Assembly (NCBI GenBank): GCA_014529385.2
Contig: CM043942.1
Location: forward strand, 104,484,141 to 104,548,140
From: Adiantum capillus-veneris
Lineage: Eukaryota; Streptophyta; Polypodiopsida; Polypodiales; Pteridaceae
DNA length: 64,000 nucleotides
Direction: 5' to 3'
The first letter of the stretch is position 1; each line of letters begins with the position of its first letter. The translations under genes and the position numbers were made by a program. The notes beneath the pieces are model-generated. The model saw only the letters and a program-made list of their open reading frames with translations. It ran no database searches and was not told the DNA's origin. This document shows positions 10,886-23,405 of this stretch, one piece after another.

Positions 10886-12922
10886 TAGGGCTATGAGTGC
10901 GGACACCTTACCTGGGTCAGCGTTGATACCTTTTGCTGAAATTTCATGGCCTAGTAGAATGAATTTACTCTCGCCAATGTGGCATTTATCCACATTTAAT
11001 TGCCCACATAGGCTCTGCAACATGGACAAACCTTCAGTTACCTTTTCTAAATGTGAAATACAGGAGCTATATATACAAAAATCATTAATGAACACTCTTA
11101 TGGATGTTCCAAAGAACGGTTGAAAAACATATGTGACATATCTTTGGAATGTGGCAGGTGCATTTGTGAGACCAAATGGCATAACCCTGTATGCAAATCA
11201 ACCCCATGGCGTGATAAAAGTGGTTTTTAGCTGATCTTCCAAGGCTATGTGTATTTGAAAGTATCTAGAATAACCATCACAGACGGTATAGCATTCAAAA
11301 CCCGCTACTTCATTCAGAATTTCATCCAACAAAGGGAGAGGAAAGTGGTCTCTCTTTGTAGCTGCATTTAGTGGTTTGTAGTCAACACAGAACCTCCACT
11401 TACTATTATCTTTAGGTATCACTACTACGGGTGACACCCATTCTGAGTTTTCTATAGGATAGATGAATCCCACCTCCAGCAGCTTCCGTACCTCTGTCAA
11501 GAGTGCCTTTTCTTGTATGACCCCCAATCGTCGTAGCTTTTGCACAACTGGTTTTACCCCTTCCTTCAGCTCAATATGATGTTCCACCACTGTAATGCCT
11601 GTGATTCTTTCATAGTTGTCAATGAACAAGTTAGGAAATCCCATCAACATTTGCAAAAAACTATCTTTCTCCTCAAGTGTTAATTTTGTAGACAACATAC
11701 CCTTCAACCTACTTCCTCCTAGGCCAAGTGATTTTCTCTCCTCTTCATTGGGTTGCCCTTTTGGTGATGGATCACCAGTTGTGCTTACCCTTTGTGGATC
11801 CTTCATAATGATACCCATCACATCAATGGAACTGTCACTTTCGTCGGCGGATGTGGTCTCCTCCTCAGAACTGGAAGATTCGCTAGTGGTTTCATCTGCC
11901 AATGTTTCGAGGTTCATTTGCTTCTGCTTGCCAATCCTCATGTCGTAGTAGATTTTCCACCCTTTCTTACCGGTCATGCGTAGAAGGCCAATACCCCAGT
12001 CCTGTTTTGCCTTCATGGCCATCAACCATGGCCTTCCCAAGATTAGTGGATATCCCTCCCCCTTAGTAGGCATTACAAAAAAATCTACCTCTACCTCAGT
12101 GTTGAAGGATTTTATTTTCACGGCACTTACCACACCCACACACTTTACTTTTGCGTTGTTTGCCATCTTTGCCTTGCATGGAGAAGGCCTGTCAACCTCG
12201 AGCCCCAATCGAAGCATCATAGCTTCGCTCATTACACAGATTTGTGCACCTGCATCAATGTAGGTGTTTCCAACCCTCTTTCCTTTTATGTTTACGTCGA
12301 AAATTGGAAGGATGTCATCCATGTTGCAACCCGAAATTGGTCCGGCTACCTTTGTTTTGGAGCGTCTTGTACTTACCATTTTGGACCATTGTTGCCTTAC
12401 TTTAGGTGCAAAATGTAGTAGTTGTGGCCATGTAATCTTTGGTCCTTGCTCTGCCACATCCAATGTTAGATCATAGGCCGTAGAACTTTCCCCTAGCTGG
12501 AAGTTGGTGATGCCCAATTTCTGTCGTGGCCTGGATGGCCTCTTGCTAGTCTCTCCTCTCATGCTTCTCTCATCATCTGATTGTGTAGATTTCTCCCCCC
12601 TAACTCTTTTCACAGTCATGGATTCAAGTGGTTCTAAAAAGGTTACCTTCTCCTTACCCTTGTCCCTCTCATTTGCTCTGGGTGCATCCACTACTACGGC
12701 TTTTCCTTTCTCTTCTAGCCTTATGATGTTTACAGGGCGATCAGGTGGTGGGGCTGGTGGAAGAGGTGGAATGGATGCTTGTAGTGGTGTCTGGGCTGGA
12801 CGTAGAATTTGTGTTGGTGGGGCTGGTGCTCGAGGTGGGGGTGTTCTTTCTCTAGGGGGTGACAATTGGTTCCTCCTACCTCCTCTATTATAGTTTTGTC
12901 GTGGTTTGGGACAGAAGTACAT
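10886..12922 (-). pseudogene. Protease and RT (5' part) of element X
   Basis: Minus-strand pol block. Protease: YIDAGAQICVMSEAMMLRLGL (about 12240) and LILGRPWLMAMKAKQDW. A Ser/Glu-rich linker follows. RT fingers and palm: WVSPVVVIPKDNSKWRFCVDYKPLN, FPLPLLDEIL, then a stop codon (11195-11197) inside the palm, then MPFGLTNAPATFQRY in the same frame. The active site reads VFINDFCIYSS: the first of the two catalytic aspartates (x-x-D-D) is Asn. Coding sequence stops at 10886 where element Y is inserted and resumes at 3885. Confidence 0.87.
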
Positions 12923-12982
12923 ACCGTGACCGTCTTCTCCGCAGTTGTAGCAATGATACTCCGTGTTTTTTCGTCGTGCTCT

Positions 12983-13699
12983 TCAAGGGTCTTGATCTCT
13001 TTCTTGACTCCTCCCTTGCTGTATTAAGTGGACAGACAAATTCTGCAGTTGGTTAGTAATATGGGCCAACATATCTTGTTGGTCATCTCTTATCCCAAGA
13101 GCCAGTGGTGGTGGTGGAATGGTGGTTGTCGTAGTTGCTGGTCGACGCGATGTTCTTGCTTCTGTTGACTCGATTTCTTTGGTTTTCATTCGCAAATTCT
13201 TGTCCTTAAGGCGAGCAATCTCAACAGCTAACTCGTACGTAGCCGGGAATCTACCTTTCACCTTCTCCTTGAGAAGCGGCCATAAGCCATGCGTGAACCG
13301 ATCTTTTTTTAGGAAATCAGGTCCAGCTTCTCCCCTTGCCTGTGACTCAACCCACCGTTCCCACAAATCCACAAATTTGGACTCATAGGTGGCATATTCT
13401 AAAAGACCCTCCTGCTTCAAGTCTCTCAACTTGTCCCACAACTTTTCTGAAGTGGTACCTCCCCCAAAGCGCCTCTTAAAAGCGGTTTTTAAGGGTTCCC
13501 AGTCATCCTTGGTTGCTTGTGGAAGTGCATTGTACCATGATCTAGCTTCTACCTTCATGAGATGCTTAAAGATTCTAACCGGGGATTCATCCGTATCTTT
13601 GTTGCTCACTACACATGCTACTTCAAAGTCATCTAGGAAGTCTGTTACCAAATCCTCCCCCTTCTTTCCTTTAAATGTTGGAAATGCTACACTTGCCAT
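12983..13699 (-). pseudogene. Gag of element X
   Basis: Start at MASVAFPTFKGKKG (13699). The gag domain is nearly identical to that of element Y (FLDDFEVACVVSNKDTDES, RSWYNALPQATKDDWE). A TGA at 12983-12985 interrupts it where Y still reads Gly. Past the stop the sequence continues with an intact CCHC zinc knuckle, CYNCGEDGHGMYFC, around 12940. Frame and content make this one broken gag-pol rather than two genes. Confidence 0.85.
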
Positions 13700-13997
13700 G
13701 ATTACTGAGAGAGAGCTAAAAAGACACACTACTTAACTTGCAAAAGTTTTTTTCTTCTTTACAAGGAGGCGTGTATACCCTCTTATACTAGGACATAGAT
13801 TAATACTTCAAACGGTACATTGCCTTGTACCAAAGGTAAGACAAATGGTTGATCTGATGCCAGAACCTCAAAAAACCGCTCCCCACCCAGCATGGTGTCA
13901 ATGACGTGCTGGTAGTGAGCCTTCAAGTCCAGTATTACCTTGATTGAGCGTACACGTGTTGGTATGTGTGATCTGTCTTGAGGTAGGTTGTACTAAT

Positions 13998-14484
13998 TCA
14001 TGTGAAGCTTAGAGGTGCTTCGTCACTGTCCAAGCTTGTGGGAGAGGGTGGAGTTCTTTCCTGAAACAAACTTAGTAGATCCCTAGTTTCTCTAGTGAGA
14101 GTGTGAGCATTTGATTCCGTTATCTGTGCTGCAGCATCACGTGCGACTTGGAAACTGACTGTGATAATTACCTCGGTGACTTGAGTTACCCGATTCTCAA
14201 AGTAGAGTAGTGTTGATTCTCTAATGTGCAGAGCTCCTTCCATCTTGTTGTTGTTGGTTGGTTGTAGGTTGCGGACATGGTTTCGACCATCTCCTTCTTC
14301 TTCTTGGCACTCGGCCTATGTATATCCAGTGGGTTTGGCGTGTTGGTTGACTCTCCCACTGTAAATCGATTACCGTTACCCATGGCACTCCAGCTTCGAT
14401 GGAGATGCGGAGTTTGTCTAGTTGTGCTTGGAGTTCTTCTTCTTCTGTCCTCCAATTAGCAAATCCTGCTAGCCATTCATCCAT
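13998..14484 (-). pseudogene. Extra 5' open frames upstream of gag in element X
   Basis: 14484-14221 begins MDEWLAGFANWRTEEEELQ and ends after a basic RRRRR run and a Gln-rich tail. 14243-13998 follows with ENRVTQVTEVIITVSFQVARDAAAQITES. The first is about 90 percent alike between X and Y by eye. The second is also recognisable in Y, but there it is interrupted. No known domain was recognised. The position between primer-binding site and gag is that of the additional ORF seen in Ogre/Tat elements. Confidence 0.5.
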
Positions 14485-14557
14485 TCACAATAGTTTAGGG
14501 GTTTCAGTCTTGTAAACTGAAGGGTTTCATGAAAAGATCCTCAATGGGGGCACCAAA

Positions 14558-14761
14558 TGATGGAAGCAAAGCGAACCCTGAACCCCCGGCGGCCTCTAAA
14601 ACACCGGGGACCGAATGGCGCGCCTTGAGCCTATCACGGTAAAGCAAACAGGGGGCACCACCTAACTTGAGCGGCTAGGACGCAAACAACACACCACCAT
14701 AACAAATTTTTCATCGAAGAGAGATGGATGCTTGGGAGTAATGATGAAGAGGAAGGGGAAT

Positions 14762-14823
<62 letters not shown>

Positions 14824-15135
14824 AGCGGCTTAGTACTTAGGCACCACAGAAGGATGGCGAATCCGCACACCCTTCACACATACACAAGCTCACTCCAAAC
14901 ACAAGACTAGGTGGCGATTCCGCACACCTCACATGGGCAAAACATTGCAAGAAACATACTCACGAAACCTCAAGCTTTATTTAGAGAATAAGGCGATGAA
15001 ATGCATAGGGTAGGGGAAAGAGAAGGGAGAGAGTGGTAGAGCACATGGCGGATAGGTGGGAGCTGATAACGAAGACTCGCACGAGGGTTATGGCCATCAT
15101 CCTTCATTTAGCTGCCCTTCATCTTCCATTGCCCA
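14558..15135 (-). repeat. 5' LTR of element X, first part (split by CACTA-1)
   Basis: Begins TGATGGAAGC, a mutated form of the family end TGACGGGAGC, next to a primer-binding site copy at 14536-14557. It contains a 55-bp GA run (about 14766-14820), much longer than at the same place in the other three LTRs. It breaks off after 'cttccattgccca' where the CACTA terminus begins. It resumes at 25187 with 'cccaagggtgtataggtcatgctc', exactly the continuation seen in the unbroken LTRs (for example 947-975). Confidence 0.92.
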
Positions 15136-15156
15136 CACTACAAGAGGCTATTCATA

Positions 15157-15267
15157 TTAGCGACGCTCAAAAAAAAAATTCCCGGCGTCGCTATGAGCGT
15201 CGCAAATTTCTTTGTAAATTTGCGACGCTCATAGCGACACTTATAGCGACGCTCATAGCGACGCCGA
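15157..15267. promoter_or_regulatory. Left subterminal repeats of CACTA-1
   Basis: Repeated units of the type TAGCGACGCTCA in both orientations. They include a perfect 19-bp inverted repeat (15191-15209 with 15216-15234, 6-nt loop). In En/Spm elements such subterminal repeats bind the accessory protein (TNPA-like) and are needed for excision. That role is inferred from the family. Confidence 0.8.
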
Positions 15268-15398
15268 CTAGGCTAAAGAAATAACAGAGCGCGCCCAAAA
15301 ACTCAGATCTCAGATCTGAGTTTTTCGGCGCCCTCAAGCAAGGAGCAGGTAACGCTCTCCGCCCCTCTCTCTCTCTCTCTCTCTCTCTTTTTCTTCTC

Positions 15399-15429
<31 letters not shown>

Positions 15430-15547
15430 AGAGGAAGGAGAGCCAAGTATGCTCCTTCCCTCTCCTCACTCTCATGTTCCCTTCCCCTCTTTCTCTCTCC
15501 CTCTCTCTCTCTCTCACACACACACACATACACACACACATAGTGTT

Positions 15548-15589
<42 letters not shown>

Positions 15590-16698
15590 AACATAAACAA
15601 AAACACACACACACATACATAAACAAAGAATGCACACACACATTGAGAGAGGAAAAGAGAGAGAAAGCATGCATAAACAAAAAACGCACGCATTGAGAGA
15701 GAAAAAGAGAGAGAGAACATGCATAAACAAAAAACGCACACATTGAGAGAGGAAAAGAGTGAGAAAACATGCATACGATCCAAAAAAACGCACACACACT
15801 GAGAGAGAAAGAGAGAGAAACTAATTTAACGTCGTAGGAAACTAATTAAAATTAAAAGACCTAAAGATCTAGCCAACAAGGAGTTGAACTCAAGACCTAT
15901 TATTCAAGAGGGAAATGGCATAACCAATCTATCATACTTGGCATGGGTGATAGAAAGGTTATACCATTTATCTCTTTTTATTGGCACACACATCCACACA
16001 TGCGCACACACACAAGAAGAACAGAGTTATAACGTCGTAGGAAACTATCCTAAAAGACGTTAAAGATTAGGTTAGATGTAGACTTACGTTAAATTAGATT
16101 TAGGTTTATTTAAGTTAAATTAGATTAGATTTAGGTTTATTTTTAATTAGATTTACGTTTATTTACGCTAGATTTAGATTTACGTTATATTAGATTAGCT
16201 TTAGGTCTCCATAGACTGTGATGCCTGCATGAAGCTGGTGAAGAAAGCCCTCAATGGAATATAGGGTATTGCTGCCTTCACTCATGGTGGGCTCCGTCGA
16301 TCCAAAAGTACTGGTGAAATGTCTTCAGAAGATAGGGAAGAAGGTGGATCTTCAGGACGGCAAGAGTCACTACATCCCCGACACAATGACCATCTAGACA
16401 ACCTCTAGTCATTCAACAGCAACTTCAAAGTTAGTAACAAGAGCAAGAACGGTCTAAAGGGCCAATTGCTGTTGTCAGATGTGGATGAAGATGAGGCAGC
16501 GTCACCGCCGGAAGTTAACTCTCACATCTTTAGTGGTGAGAATGCCAACTCTTGCCGAGTTATGTGAAAAATTATGTGTTAAATCAGTTTTAAGGTTCTT
16601 ATAATCCCTGTTAGTTTAGTTCTTTGTTTTTAATATAACATAATTTACGTTAGATTTAGATTTATGTTATATTAGATTAGACTTAGGTTTATTTAGGT

Positions 16699-16738
<40 letters not shown>

Positions 16739-17171
16739 GAAGAAGAGAGTTTTAACGTCGTAGGAAACTATCCCAAAAGACGTTAAAGATTAGGTTAGAT
16801 GTACACTTATGTTAAATTAGATTTGGGTTTATTTTTAGTTAGATTTACCTTTATTTAGATTTACGCTTATTTACGTTAGATCGAGTCCACGCAAGAATTA
16901 CTTACGGTTTAGGGTTTAGAGTTAGACGAACAGTGAAAAGATCTACTGTGAAAAGATGTTAAGATGCTGTGAAGTGCTACAGCTAGAGAAGAGGCAAAGG
17001 GGTTTTGTCCACTACATGCAGTATCATGTAGACGTGGGTCTGTAGATTTCTTGTACCCACAAATATAGGTATTGACCAATAAAGACGAGATTATAACCCG
17101 GTGGTTCTGATCTCTGTGCACCTCTAGACCGAGGGTGTGCGGGGATTGGACATGACTAGAGAATGTGAGGT

Positions 17172-17237
<66 letters not shown>

Positions 17238-17299
17238 GACGAAGAATGCCAATAGAATATTAAATTTTCTGTCCAGGTTATAAGATTTTTATCCTCATT
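15268..17299. other. 5' non-coding region of CACTA-1 with microsatellites and a tandem block
   Basis: No convincing gene. Contents: CT runs (15362-15388, 15489-15512), CA runs (15399-15424, 16705-16737), a GA run (15552-15585) and short 'acacac attgagagag..aaagagagagaa' units repeated about four times (15606-15820). A block beginning 'taacgtcgtaggaaactatcc' occurs at about 16029-16150 and again at about 16753-16870, with a partial match at 15827. A long GA run (17174-17234) sits just before the transposase start and is also present in CACTA-2. A tRNA-like stretch lies at 15860-15950. Confidence 0.6.
15866..15944 (-). repeat. tRNA-like (SINE-type) fragment, tentative
   Basis: On the minus strand the sequence has an A-box-like 'tgatagattggttatg', then about 35 nt later a B-box-like 'ttgagttcaactcc', and ends that can pair weakly (GCCAA with TTGGC). 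This spacing resembles the pol III promoter of tRNA-derived SINEs. There is no intact tRNA fold, no A-tail and no target duplication that I can see. Confidence 0.3.
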
Positions 17300-20200
17300 A
17301 TGAGTAGTGACGAGGATGTGGGACCGTCCAACCGAAACACCTATCTCTCAACGAGGGCCTTATGTCCTTGTAATCAATGCAAGCATGCTGTGCAACGGAC
17401 AAGACGTGTTTCTTTGCAGCACGTTCGCGAATTTGGGGAGTTCGATCCATCTATTATAGATCGAGTTGTTGCCAATTATAACTCGTCGGACTCTGACGAC
17501 GCTGGCCAACAAACAGCAATCTTGCAACCCAATAGACATGTTCGCAGGCGCTTTGGTCAAGCAGCATATGTGAGGCCACAAGATGTAGCCTCTGACAACT
17601 CGGGGGATGATCATGCAGAGCACATTCCCAACGAGGCAATGTTTGAGCCCGAGATTGATGAAATGATCGAGACGATCATGGATTCAGAAAGGCTTATCTA
17701 TGATGATATGAAAAGTGAAGCCGATACGCCATTGTATAATGGAGCACGTATGTTTAGATTGAAAGCACTCCTGGTTCTTCTCAACATGCATGCAAAGTTT
17801 GGATGGAGTGACACCAGCGTCACAGCGCTTTTCAGGTGATCTATTACAATTAGTTTACTTTAATAAAACTCTAAATGTATAATGATCTGATAGATTTTTA
17901 CACGACTGTATCATATTTTTATGTTGTGTAGATTGCTGAAAGAGCACATACTACCAGCTGACAATGTGATGCCAGATTCCTGAGATGAAGCAAGAAAGAT
18001 TTTGCGAAACTTGGGGATGGATTACAATTCTATCCACGCTTGTCCTAATGACTGCATTCTTTTCAGAGGGGAATACATAGACATGGAGAAGTGTCCGAAA
18101 TGTGATTCCGAAAGATATCGAGTAGATCTCCATGGGACAGAAATTCCACAAAAGGTTTTGCGACATTTTCCTCTGCTTCCTCGCATCAAGCATTTCTTCG
18201 AATGTAAGTCCATGGCCGCCCTAGCATCATGGCATGAGGAGAATAAATCTTCAGATGGTGTGCTACGAATTCCTGCAGATTGCGCAGCCTGGAAACATAT
18301 AGATGGAACATGGTCGGATTTTGCCAGGGAAGCTCGAAATTTGCGCTTAGGCCTGGCTATGGATGGCGTAAATCCATTTGGTCAAAGATCAACATCTTAC
18401 AGTGTATGGCCCGTTGTCATCGTCAACTACAACATTCCCCCGTGGTTGACTACGAAGAAGGGGCACCTATGGCTAAGCTTGATTGTGCCAGGGCGATAGA
18501 AAGTGGGGAATATGGATGTGTATCTTCGTCCACTATTGGAAGAGCTACAACAATTGTGGATTGGCATAGAGGTGGTGGATATGAGCCGACACACAGGACG
18601 ACAGAATGCTTTGATCAGAGGCATTCTAATGTGGACCATGCATGACTATCCCGGGCTAACAGAATGCTCAGGTGATCTATTGACACTCCTCACTCAGACA
18701 CTGTCAATCTTGTTTTTTCCCATAGTTGATCTATTATCATGTGTATACATGCAGGGCTTCAAACAAGCGGATACAGAGCATGTGTCACATGTGGACCTAG
18801 ACTGAATTCACGTAGAGCGTCCTCACTGAAGAAGCAAATCTACGAAGGTCATCAAGCGTATCTTCCAGAGAATCATGTGTTACGCGACGGTTTTTTGGGA
18901 AGAGAGCCACCAAGGATGTCTACACAAGCATGGTTAGAGCAGAAGGAGATGTGCGATGACGGATTGCCTCCAGGGATGAAGAGACTATCTCTATGGTACG
19001 AGTTACCATACTGGCCCCGACTCATGATCAATCACTTGCTGGATCCAATGCACATATTCAAGAATGTGGGTAATCTACTATGGGACCATCTGACCGGTAA
19101 GAAAGATACTTTGGGAGCCAGAGTTGACCTTAGAAATGTGGATCGTATGGAGCAATATTGGCTGCAAACAGCATCTGATGGATCGATAAAACTCCCTAAA
19201 GCACCATGGATTTTCACAGGAGCCCAAGAACGCAAAGTAAAAGAGACCATTCGATCTTTGCGGACCCCCACTGGCGTAATGCACTCGCTCCGAACGTGTT
19301 TTACTAAAGAAGGAAAGCTTACCGGTTTGAAGTCACACGATTGGCATAAAATGTGTGAGGTACGTTCATAGTGGACTTTAATATCATTGCATAAAATGTG
19401 GACTTTAATATCATTGTTGCACATACTTTACAGTTTATTTTACCGGTTGCCATTGAGGGATGTTTGTCTCTCGACATCCGTAACACAATCTACAAGCTTG
19501 CAAAGCTGGTGCAATGGATCTCACAAAAGGAGATCAACGTAGACTCCATACCATTCGCCAAACAAAATGCTGCGGACCTTGTGTGCATGTTTGAGAAACA
19601 TTTTCCTACTACCATGCTAACCATTCAGGTGCATCTTCTTGTTCACATAGTTGATGAGGTGGAAATAGCTGGCACAGTTCATTCCAGATGGATGTTCTTC
19701 TTAGAACGTTTCATGAAAACGCTTAAGGGATATGTGCGTCAAAAGGCACGTCCGGAGGGTAGCATGGCAGAAGGTTGGTTGGTATCAGAGTCTGTAGTGT
19801 ACATTGGAGAGTGGCTAGACGGATTTGATAAAGCCCGGGACACGCTATGGCGAACCATAGATGATGAGCGCATATCTGGGATTGTCATGTGCAATCTCGG
19901 TGTTGAGAAGAAGATGACGGAAGATCTAGAGGCTAAAATCAACCGATTTTACATGCTTCACAATCCAGTGATGCAAAAGTGGATTTCACAATATGAGGAT
20001 GCAAAGCAAGAGCGATAAAGGGCACGAATCGAGTGGAGACGGGGAAGACGACCACCGATGCACTATCCGACGGTTCTGGAGAGCCTACCAACCTTCATGA
20101 GCTTAAGATGGTTGCACAACCAATTGAAAAGCGCACAACAATGCGGTGACGAAGTGACTGAGGAAGAGTGGGAGTACTCTCGGAGTTGCGCGACCAAGGT

Positions 20201-21031
20201 AAGTTTGCAATGTACGACATGCTAGTGACTTTATTTCTAAACGTTTGAACGGCCACTCATAATCTTTGTTCATTGTAGTATAAGTCATAAACAGCAGCAT
20301 GGTGTAAAGGTCGACATTTTAGGGTGGAACGAATCGACAAAAAGCGTTTTACTCAAGATTGTGGAATCATGGCAAAATTTGAACAGTCTAGTCGACGATG
20401 TTCCTCTGATGCAGATCCTGTGGTGGCGGAACTCACTTACTTCGGCACGCTGCAAGAGATTTTGAGGATCGATTACAGAGAATTTTTTGTCGACTTGTTC
20501 GACGTGCAATGGTTCAAGATAATCATGGAGGGTCGCAACGCTACTGTGCGTAGAGGAGAGTCTGGTTTTCTTGAGGTGGATTCTACTAAGAAATGGACTG
20601 ACCTAAGAGACACTTTCGTACTACCAGAGCATTGTGAACAAGTAAGTATGTAAATAGTTAACATCCCCCTTTTACAAGTTATGTGCTTGAAAGCTCTCAT
20701 GTAAGTTATGTGGCTCTGGCAGGTAATATTTCATCCTACAAAGTCTACATCAAACTGGTGGTACGTCATAGAGGTAGCCCCTCGTAGTGCAAGGAAGTAT
20801 GAAGGCTACCATGTGCCAATCACAACGGCATCAATGGAGGAGATCAGAGAAGATGCTCAATCAGAAGCCGCTGCGGTGGTGCCAGACGAGCATCAAGATG
20901 CTACTACTCTATATGGGGTGCATGCAGAGGAGCTACAAAATGAAATAGAGGATATGTGTTTAAACGGAGAGCTCTATATAGATATAGGAAGTTATGCTGA
21001 GTTATGCGAGGATGAGAAAGAGATCTCTTAA
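17300..21031 (+). pseudogene. TNP2-type CACTA transposase, copy 1
   Basis: Six exons: 17300-17835, 17932-18671, 18755-19359, 19434-20198, 20279-20641, 20723-21031. All introns are GT-AG and phases match, giving about 1,105 codons. Domain order: N-terminal CPCNQC...H motif (about residue 22); IHACPNDCILFRGEY and CPKC; transposase core with AMDGVNPFG and LDPMHIFKNVGNLLWDHL; DUF4218-like segment (PVAIEGCLSLDIRN, LVHIVDEVEIAG, RWMFFLERFMKTLKGYVRQKARPE); C-terminal DUF4216-like segment (YFGTLQEILRIDY, FDVQWFK). It would cut and paste the element. Stops: TGA 17981, TAG 18497, TAA 20016, TAA 20288. CACTA-2 reads through at 18497 and 20016 but shares the 17981 stop. Confidence 0.9.
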
Positions 21032-23397
21032 AGCCACAAATATTGTATTTGAACAATTTTGCTCCGGGTTGTAAAAGCTTTGGCTCTCTAAGTACCTTCC
21101 ATGGCGCTCACATCTTTTGATTGAAAATTCTGAGTTTTCGACTTGCCTCTTCTATCACTCAATTCATTGCGTCATTGTATTTATATGCGTCATTACGTCA
21201 TTGTATTTAATGGTCTTTGAGTCATTGTCTACTCTATTCATTCAATATTAAGTTAAAATATTCGTGTGTTTAATGTAGGTATGGATGATGAGGAGTTTCT
21301 TTCTTCTTTGTCACCGCAGCAGAGACAGTGGTACATGGAGCGTCATCGCTCTGGCGCATCATCGCGCGTTCCTACTCCATCTGCATCTCCCTCTATTTCG
21401 GAGCATTCGGCGCGCTCCGAAGCTTCGACGTCAACAAGACGAGCTTCACACTCGTCTAGACACCGGCGCTCTAGTGGTGGCGGTGGCGGTTGTTGTGGGG
21501 ATTCCTCCACCGATGCCTCCACACTGCCTCGTGTTCGATGAGGCTCTTTACCCTCCCCTTCTTTGCCCGCCCCCACACCAGCCACAACATCGCCATCTAC
21601 GCCAGGTTTTGCACGGCTGACTGTTCCTAGCAGCTACACACCTCTACCTACTCCGCCAGGGGCCACCCCACTCGACACTCCTCGCTTCGGGGCCGAGACA
21701 CCGGTGGAGACACCTGACATCCGTACCCCCATCGACACGCCGCTAGAGACCCCTGCCGGGACACCCAGGTTCACGCGTCACCGGCCAGAGGGCTTGCCTT
21801 ACTTCGTCGACTTCAGCGGCGGCATCATCATGGATGATGACGGCAAGAAGGTGATCTCGCGCATGCGTGGTCTTTGCTCTCAGCTGTTTAGACACTACAT
21901 ACTAAACAAATGGAGTGAAGTACCAAGTGATTTAAAAAACAGAGTCATCAGCATACTTCATGATGAGTTTCCCGTTCCAACACGGGATCAGCGCTTCAAT
22001 GAAGACCTGATGAAGATTCGAATGCGCGAATACTGCAAACACAAGCGTTCTGAAGTGCAAAAAGCAATCAAGCATGGGTGGAACAGGCCAGATTGGCTGG
22101 CCAAAGAAGATTGGAAGAATGCAAAGTAAGCAGCGCGCGAGAATCCCGACAAGTGGAAGCAACAAAAGGATGCAGCCAGAGCGCGAGTAGAGGCAGGGAG
22201 CTCGCACCACTTGGGGAGCAGTGGATCAGCATCATTTGAGGCCGATTTTGTAAGTGTTTTCGCATTGCTCTTTATGTTCGATAGTTTAGGGTTTATGAGT
22301 TTTTTAATTCTAACATAATGAATTCTTTGTATGTTTTGACAGTGGTCGATGATAGGACGTGATCCCACACCGTACGAGCGCGAGTAAGCAGGCAGGAAGG
22401 GCTTAAACGCCCTAATGGACATTCTCAGTTTTCGCGGCGGCATGGTTAGTATTAGGGTTTACTCTTTTCTATTTTTTGTATTGTTTTATAAATGTCGTTA
22501 TATGTTTATACTTACTAAAAGCTGTCTTATTGTCTTTTTTTGCAGAATCCGACAGATACGCCGCTTGGACGCTGTCGTGCTGTGACATGTACATAGTGGG
22601 AACACATGCTACAAGAGTTATCTTGTAACTTTTTAGATACATAATTATATTTCCTATAATGTACATATACATATGTAAGTATAAAAATAAGCTTTCTATC
22701 TCATCTTATTATTTATCTCAAGGGTAATGTATTCTTACTTTACCATCAAAAAATACTATGGGAAAAGTGTCAATAGCTCCACCTCTTTAACTTGGGGCAA
22801 AAAGCATTGATTCTTTCTTTCTACCATCTCATTATTATCTCACACCCTATTTAGATCCTATATCTAGAGTAATTTTCAATCTATATATATTCTATGTATT
22901 TTTCATATTTTTCTTATATTTCTTTTTAAATAGCTACTAGGAGGGAATCAAATCCTAGTGGGACACTAGGTGGCATGATTTCAAAGATACACTTATTTTA
23001 ATGCATTATTGCAAGCATGATTACAAAACTTTGTCAAGGAGCAATGTCATGCTTTCATATGGCATGAGGTGTCCTTTGGAATCAAATGAAAGTCTAGGCT
23101 AAGGGGACCACATGAAGACTTTTGCTGCCAGAAATGGACCCTATTTTGATGAATATTTTACACAAGGTTCGAATCCGAATTGGAAAATGATTTTAAAATG
23201 AAAATCGTAGCTAATGAGCTGAAGTTTCTGCCCATATTTTTACTTTTTTATTTGGAGCTACGGTTGAGGAGATATGATCAAAATACTGGACCCCAGTCTT
23301 CCCACATCATGCAGGGACAGCTCATTTCCAACTTTTCCAATTCCTGTTCACACTGGCTCCTCTCTTCTTGTGTAAACCCTTGTGGGTTCCCTTCACC

Positions 23398-23405
23398 TAT
23401 AAAAG
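23398..23405 (+). promoter_or_regulatory. TATA box within the 2-kb insert
   Basis: TATAAAAG preceded by 'ttcacc' and followed by 'ggcacctcttcttcc', resembling an LTR core promoter with transcription starting about 30 bp downstream (R region). Confidence 0.45.

Noticed and set aside
11616-12893. Several plus-strand frames of 63-129 codons
   Set aside because: Antisense shadows of the minus-strand gag-pol of element X; the same shadows recur in element Y.
407-14557. A tandem array of three Tat elements sharing four LTRs
   Set aside because: RT coding sequence ending at 10886 continues exactly at 3885, and AAGG flanks 3886-10881, which fits nesting of Y in X and not a tandem array.
15860-15950. 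A functional tRNA gene
   Set aside because: A- and B-box-like motifs exist but no cloverleaf with a proper acceptor stem or T arm can be formed; kept only as a tentative SINE-like fragment.
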